Assembly: GCF_023100685.1 (NCBI RefSeq)
Contig: NZ_CP090064.1
Location: 2,852,001 to 2,916,000, forward strand
Reading direction: 5' to 3'
Length of the DNA stretch: 64,000 nt
DNA from: Proteus vulgaris
GTDB lineage: Bacteria > Pseudomonadota > Gammaproteobacteria > Enterobacterales > Enterobacteriaceae
Within the stretch, counting starts at the first letter, position 1. Every line of letters begins with the position of its first letter. This document shows positions 61,057-64,000 of the stretch, in pieces. The notes under the pieces are model-generated. The model had not been told where the DNA came from and searched no databases. It was given only the letters and a program-made list of their open reading frames with translations. Made by a program: the position numbers and the translations under genes.

Positions 61057-62673
61057 TTACCAGTTGTGGCGACCAAAACCGCTTGTTATTGGGTATCTGC
61101 GATCTTTACCAAAATTACGACTTGTAATACGTGGCCCGACAGGGGCTTGACGTCGCTTGTATTCATTAATATCGACTAATTTTATCACTTTACGGACCGT
61201 TGCTTCATCAAATCCAGCGGCAACTAAATCAGAAACAGATTTATCCTGTTCAACATAACCTTCAAGAATAGCATCAAGAATATCATAAGGTGGTAAATTA
61301 TCTTGGTCAGTTTGCCCCGGCGCTAACTCTGCTGATGGTGGTCTATCAATCACACGTTGAGGAATAGCCGGTGAAAGTGTATTACGATATTTAGATAGTT
61401 CAAAAACTAATGTTTTAGGGACATCTTTTAACACATCAAAGCCCCCTGCCATATCACCATACAATGTCGAGTATCCCACTGCGGATTCACTTTTATTGCT
61501 TGTGGTGAGCACTAAACGACGGCGTTTATTTGACATCGCCATCAAGATCACCGCGCGACAGCGAGCCTGTAGATTTTCTTCTGTAGTATCAGCGGCAGTA
61601 TCTTTAAACATAGGTGCTAACTGTGCCATAAAGGCATCAAACATGGGTTCAATAGATACCGTATCGAATTCGATACCTAATAAATCTGCTTGTTCTTTGG
61701 CATCATGAATACTCATTTCAGAAGTATAACGAAAAGGCATCATAACCGCTTGAACACTCTCTTTTCCTAATGCATCAGCAGCAATAGCAACCGTTAATCC
61801 AGAATCAATCCCTCCAGATAATCCGAGAATTGCCCCTTTAAAACCGTTTTTAGTGACATAATCACGCGTTGCAAGCACTAATGCTTGATACACTTGCGCT
61901 AAAGGTGAAAGTTCTGGTGCGGGATCTACCATTGGGATAATCGTTAATTCATCAAGCTCTACAACTGCGGTTTGCTCATCAAATGCAGCTAAACGATGAG
62001 TGATCGTGCCTCTTTCATCAAATACTTTAGAACAACCATCAAAGACCAGCTCATCTTGACCGCCAATTTGATTAAGATAGATCACTGGAAGATGCGTTCT
62101 TTGACAATGCTCTTTAATTAACTGTGTACGGACATGGGGTTTTTCACGGTTATATGGCGAGGCGTTAATAGATAAAACAAGATCTGCCCCTGCTTGTTTT
62201 AATGCATCGATAGGCTCATTAATCCAGATATCCTCACAAATTAACAAACCTAAGTGGTAACCTTTAAATGGCACAACACAACGTTCATTTCCTTGTTGGA
62301 AATATCGTTTTTCGTCAAACACACCGTAATTAGGTAATTGTTGTTTGAAATAACGTGCTTGTAACTCACCTTTATAGAAAAATGAGAGTGCGTTATAAAT
62401 TTTGCCGTTTTGCCACCAAGGATGTCCAACAACAATTGCTGTTTTTTTACTTGCTTGTTCTAAACGCGTAAGTTGTGTTTCACAGCGTTGCTGGAAATCA
62501 GGACGAAATAGCAGATCTTCAGGAGAGTAACCGCATAACGCCAGCTCAGAAAACATGACCAAATCGGCCTCTTCTTGCGCTTTAACGGTAGATAACATGC
62601 GTTCACAGTTACCTTCTATATCGCCAACAACCCAATTGAGTTGAGCCATTGCGAGTTTTAATTTACGACTCAT
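61057..62673 (-). CDS. nadE: Glutamine-dependent NAD+ synthetase
   Basis: Last step of NAD synthesis: amidation of nicotinate adenine dinucleotide with glutamine as donor. 538 aa from the ATG at 62673 (GGAGAG about 10 nt upstream). It has an N-terminal nitrilase-fold glutaminase with KEHCQRTHLPVIYLNQIGG and the Cys of LLICEDIW. The C-terminal PP-loop synthetase has GLSGGIDSGLT. This two-domain form differs from the short ammonia-dependent NadE of E. coli. It lies between glrR and glnB, which are neighbours in E. coli. Confidence 0.96.
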   Translation of the reverse strand: MSRKLKLAMAQLNWVVGDIEGNCERMLSTVKAQEEADLVMFSELALCGYSPEDLLFRPDFQQRCETQLTRLEQASKKTAIVVGHPWWQNGKIYNALSFFYKGELQARYFKQQLPNYGVFDEKRYFQQGNERCVVPFKGYHLGLLICEDIWINEPIDALKQAGADLVLSINASPYNREKPHVRTQLIKEHCQRTHLPVIYLNQIGGQDELVFDGCSKVFDERGTITHRLAAFDEQTAVVELDELTIIPMVDPAPELSPLAQVYQALVLATRDYVTKNGFKGAILGLSGGIDSGLTVAIAADALGKESVQAVMMPFRYTSEMSIHDAKEQADLLGIEFDTVSIEPMFDAFMAQLAPMFKDTAADTTEENLQARCRAVILMAMSNKRRRLVLTTSNKSESAVGYSTLYGDMAGGFDVLKDVPKTLVFELSKYRNTLSPAIPQRVIDRPPSAELAPGQTDQDNLPPYDILDAILEGYVEQDKSVSDLVAAGFDEATVRKVIKLVDINEYKRRQAPVGPRITSRNFGKDRRYPITSGFGRHNW

Positions 62674-62746
62674 AAAAATTAGTCTCTCCGCTATCTTTCG
62701 CATTAAAAGAAAGCTAGTTTAAAAATATATTCGTTATCTGAAAAGG

Positions 62747-64000
62747 TTATTCTTTAAAATCATTCGCATCTAGCTCATGACGGGATAACAATTTGTAAAA
62801 CTCAGTTCGATTGCGTCCTGCCATGCGTGCCGCTTGAGTCACGTTGCCTTTCGTCATTTGCAGTAGCTTTCTCAAATAAGTCATTTCAAAATGCCCTCTT
62901 GCTTCAGCAAATGTGGGTAAAGCGGTATTTTCACCCTGTAAGGCTTGTGTCACTAAAGCTTCACTAATAACTGGAGCTGTCGTTAAAGCGACGCATTGTT
63001 CAATCACGTTAACTAATTGACGCACATTTCCGGGCCAACTTGCTGTCATCAAGCATTTCATCGCATCAGTGGAAAAACTTCGGACAAAAGGCTTATGGCG
63101 TTTAGCTGATTCGCGTAATAGGTGATTTGCAAGCACAGGAATGTCTTCAGCTCTCTCACTTAATGTAGGAATTCGTAGATTCACCACATTTAAACGATAG
63201 AACAAATCTTCACGGAATTCATTACGTTCCATCGCTTTAGGTAAATCACGATGTGTGGCAGAAAGGATACGGACATCAATATCAATATCACGGTTGCTTC
63301 CTAATGGGCGAACTTTTCGCTCTTGCAAAACACGTAATAATTTAACTTGTAATGCCATTGGCATATCGCCAATTTCATCTAAAAACAGTGTACCGCCTTC
63401 AGCCGCCTGAAATAGACCTTCACGACTACTTACTGCTCCTGTAAAAGCACCTTTCGCATGACCGAATAGTTCAGATTCTAAAAGTTGTTCTGGTAAGGCG
63501 CCACAGTTAATGGCTATAAAAGGCTTTTTGGCTCTAGGACTTGCACGATGAATAGCTTGAGCAAGAACTTCTTTACCTGTACCACTTTGGCCATTAATAA
63601 GTACACTGACATCAGATTGTGCGACTAACTTTGCTTGCTCTAATAAACGTAGCATTTGTGGGCTACGCGTCACGATATCTTTTGACCACTCTTCATCTGA
63701 AACCGTGGTCACTAATTCCAGCGCTTCATCAATTGCCTTATAAAGTGCATCTCGATCAACGGGTTTAGTTAAAAAGCTAAATACACCTTGTTGTGTTGCT
63801 GCAACGGCATCAGGAATAGAGCCATGAGCAGTTAGAATAATGACTGGCATTCCGGGTTGCTGGCGCTGTATTTCAGCAAACAATGCCATACCATCCATTT
63901 CATCCATGCGCAGATCGCTAATAACAAGGTCTATTTTTTCTTTTAAGAGAAGTTTTAGTGCTTCTTGCCCACTTTCAGCGGTGAAGATATGAAAACCTTC
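62747..64000 (-). CDS. glrR: Sigma-54 response regulator GlrR, 5' end outside window
   Basis: Incomplete at the window edge; the frame is open to base 64000. 417 codons are visible, beginning inside the receiver domain: the phospho-acceptor Asp is in LVISDLRMDEMDG. The AAA+ domain has Walker A GQSGTGKEVL, the sigma-54 contact GAFTGA and the Walker B-like GGTLFLDEIGDMP. A Fis-type HTH follows (NVTQAARMAGRNRTEFYKLL). GlrR (QseF/YfhA) works with the kinase GlrK and activates glmY in E. coli. It lies 74 bp upstream of nadE. Confidence 0.93.
   Translation of the reverse strand, partial: EGFHIFTAESGQEALKLLLKEKIDLVISDLRMDEMDGMALFAEIQRQQPGMPVIILTAHGSIPDAVAATQQGVFSFLTKPVDRDALYKAIDEALELVTTVSDEEWSKDIVTRSPQMLRLLEQAKLVAQSDVSVLINGQSGTGKEVLAQAIHRASPRAKKPFIAINCGALPEQLLESELFGHAKGAFTGAVSSREGLFQAAEGGTLFLDEIGDMPMALQVKLLRVLQERKVRPLGSNRDIDIDVRILSATHRDLPKAMERNEFREDLFYRLNVVNLRIPTLSERAEDIPVLANHLLRESAKRHKPFVRSFSTDAMKCLMTASWPGNVRQLVNVIEQCVALTTAPVISEALVTQALQGENTALPTFAEARGHFEMTYLRKLLQMTKGNVTQAARMAGRNRTEFYKLLSRHELDANDFKE

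Overview
The window looks like a stretch of core chromosome from Proteus (Morganellaceae), most likely P. mirabilis or a close relative. The basis is low G+C, proteins close to but distinct from their E. coli orthologues, and enterobacterial gene order with family-specific changes such as nadE beside glnB. I had no database, so the species is inference from recognised proteins and gene order. Nearly everything is housekeeping; there is no prophage, insertion sequence, CRISPR array or island.

Left part (1-12.9 kb): an AT-rich stretch without a convincing gene, then a leftward operon of seven tRNAs (Val-Val-Val-Lys-Lys-Lys-Val in transcription order) behind a strong promoter. Next come gltX, two tRNA-Ala(GGC) genes, an SDR oxidoreductase divergent from a MarR regulator with three palindromic operators between them, a DUF3820 protein, nupC, ligA, zipA, cysZ, a DUF6630-like protein and cysK. 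The middle-left block (13-25 kb) holds ptsH-ptsI-crr, a tandem array of four ERIC/IRU-type repeats whose last copy supplies the end of cysM, and cysPTWA for sulfate/thiosulfate uptake. It continues with yfeX, yfeY, ypeA and hemF.

The middle (25-44 kb) has a remnant of a HigA/XRE-type antitoxin and two unrecognised exported proteins. These are followed by der, bamB, yfgM, hisS, ispG, rodZ, a short PilW-like gene, rlmN, ndk, pbpC and yfhM. This block serves ribosome assembly, outer-membrane assembly, histidyl-tRNA, isoprenoids, cell shape, 23S rRNA/tRNA methylation and periplasmic surveillance.

The right part (44-64 kb) has an N-terminally truncated sseB, pepB, and the full isc operon (iscRSUA-hscBA-fdx-iscX) behind two tandem IscR-type sites. 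After it come trmJ/suhB, a TetR regulator with a degenerate M24 peptidase-like protein, hcaT, glyA divergent from hmp with NsrR- and MetR-like sites between them, an unrecognised membrane protein, glnB, nadE and the 3' part of glrR, which runs off the window end.

Sulfur metabolism recurs: cysZ, cysK, cysM and cysPTWA import sulfur and make cysteine, iscS takes sulfur from cysteine for Fe-S clusters, and ispG, rlmN and fdx are Fe-S proteins using the product. I do not see a complete undescribed multi-gene system. The most unusual items are the ERIC array that rewrites the CysM C-terminus, the half-length SseB, the antitoxin remnant, the M24-like protein lacking canonical metal ligands, and the orphan exported and membrane proteins.
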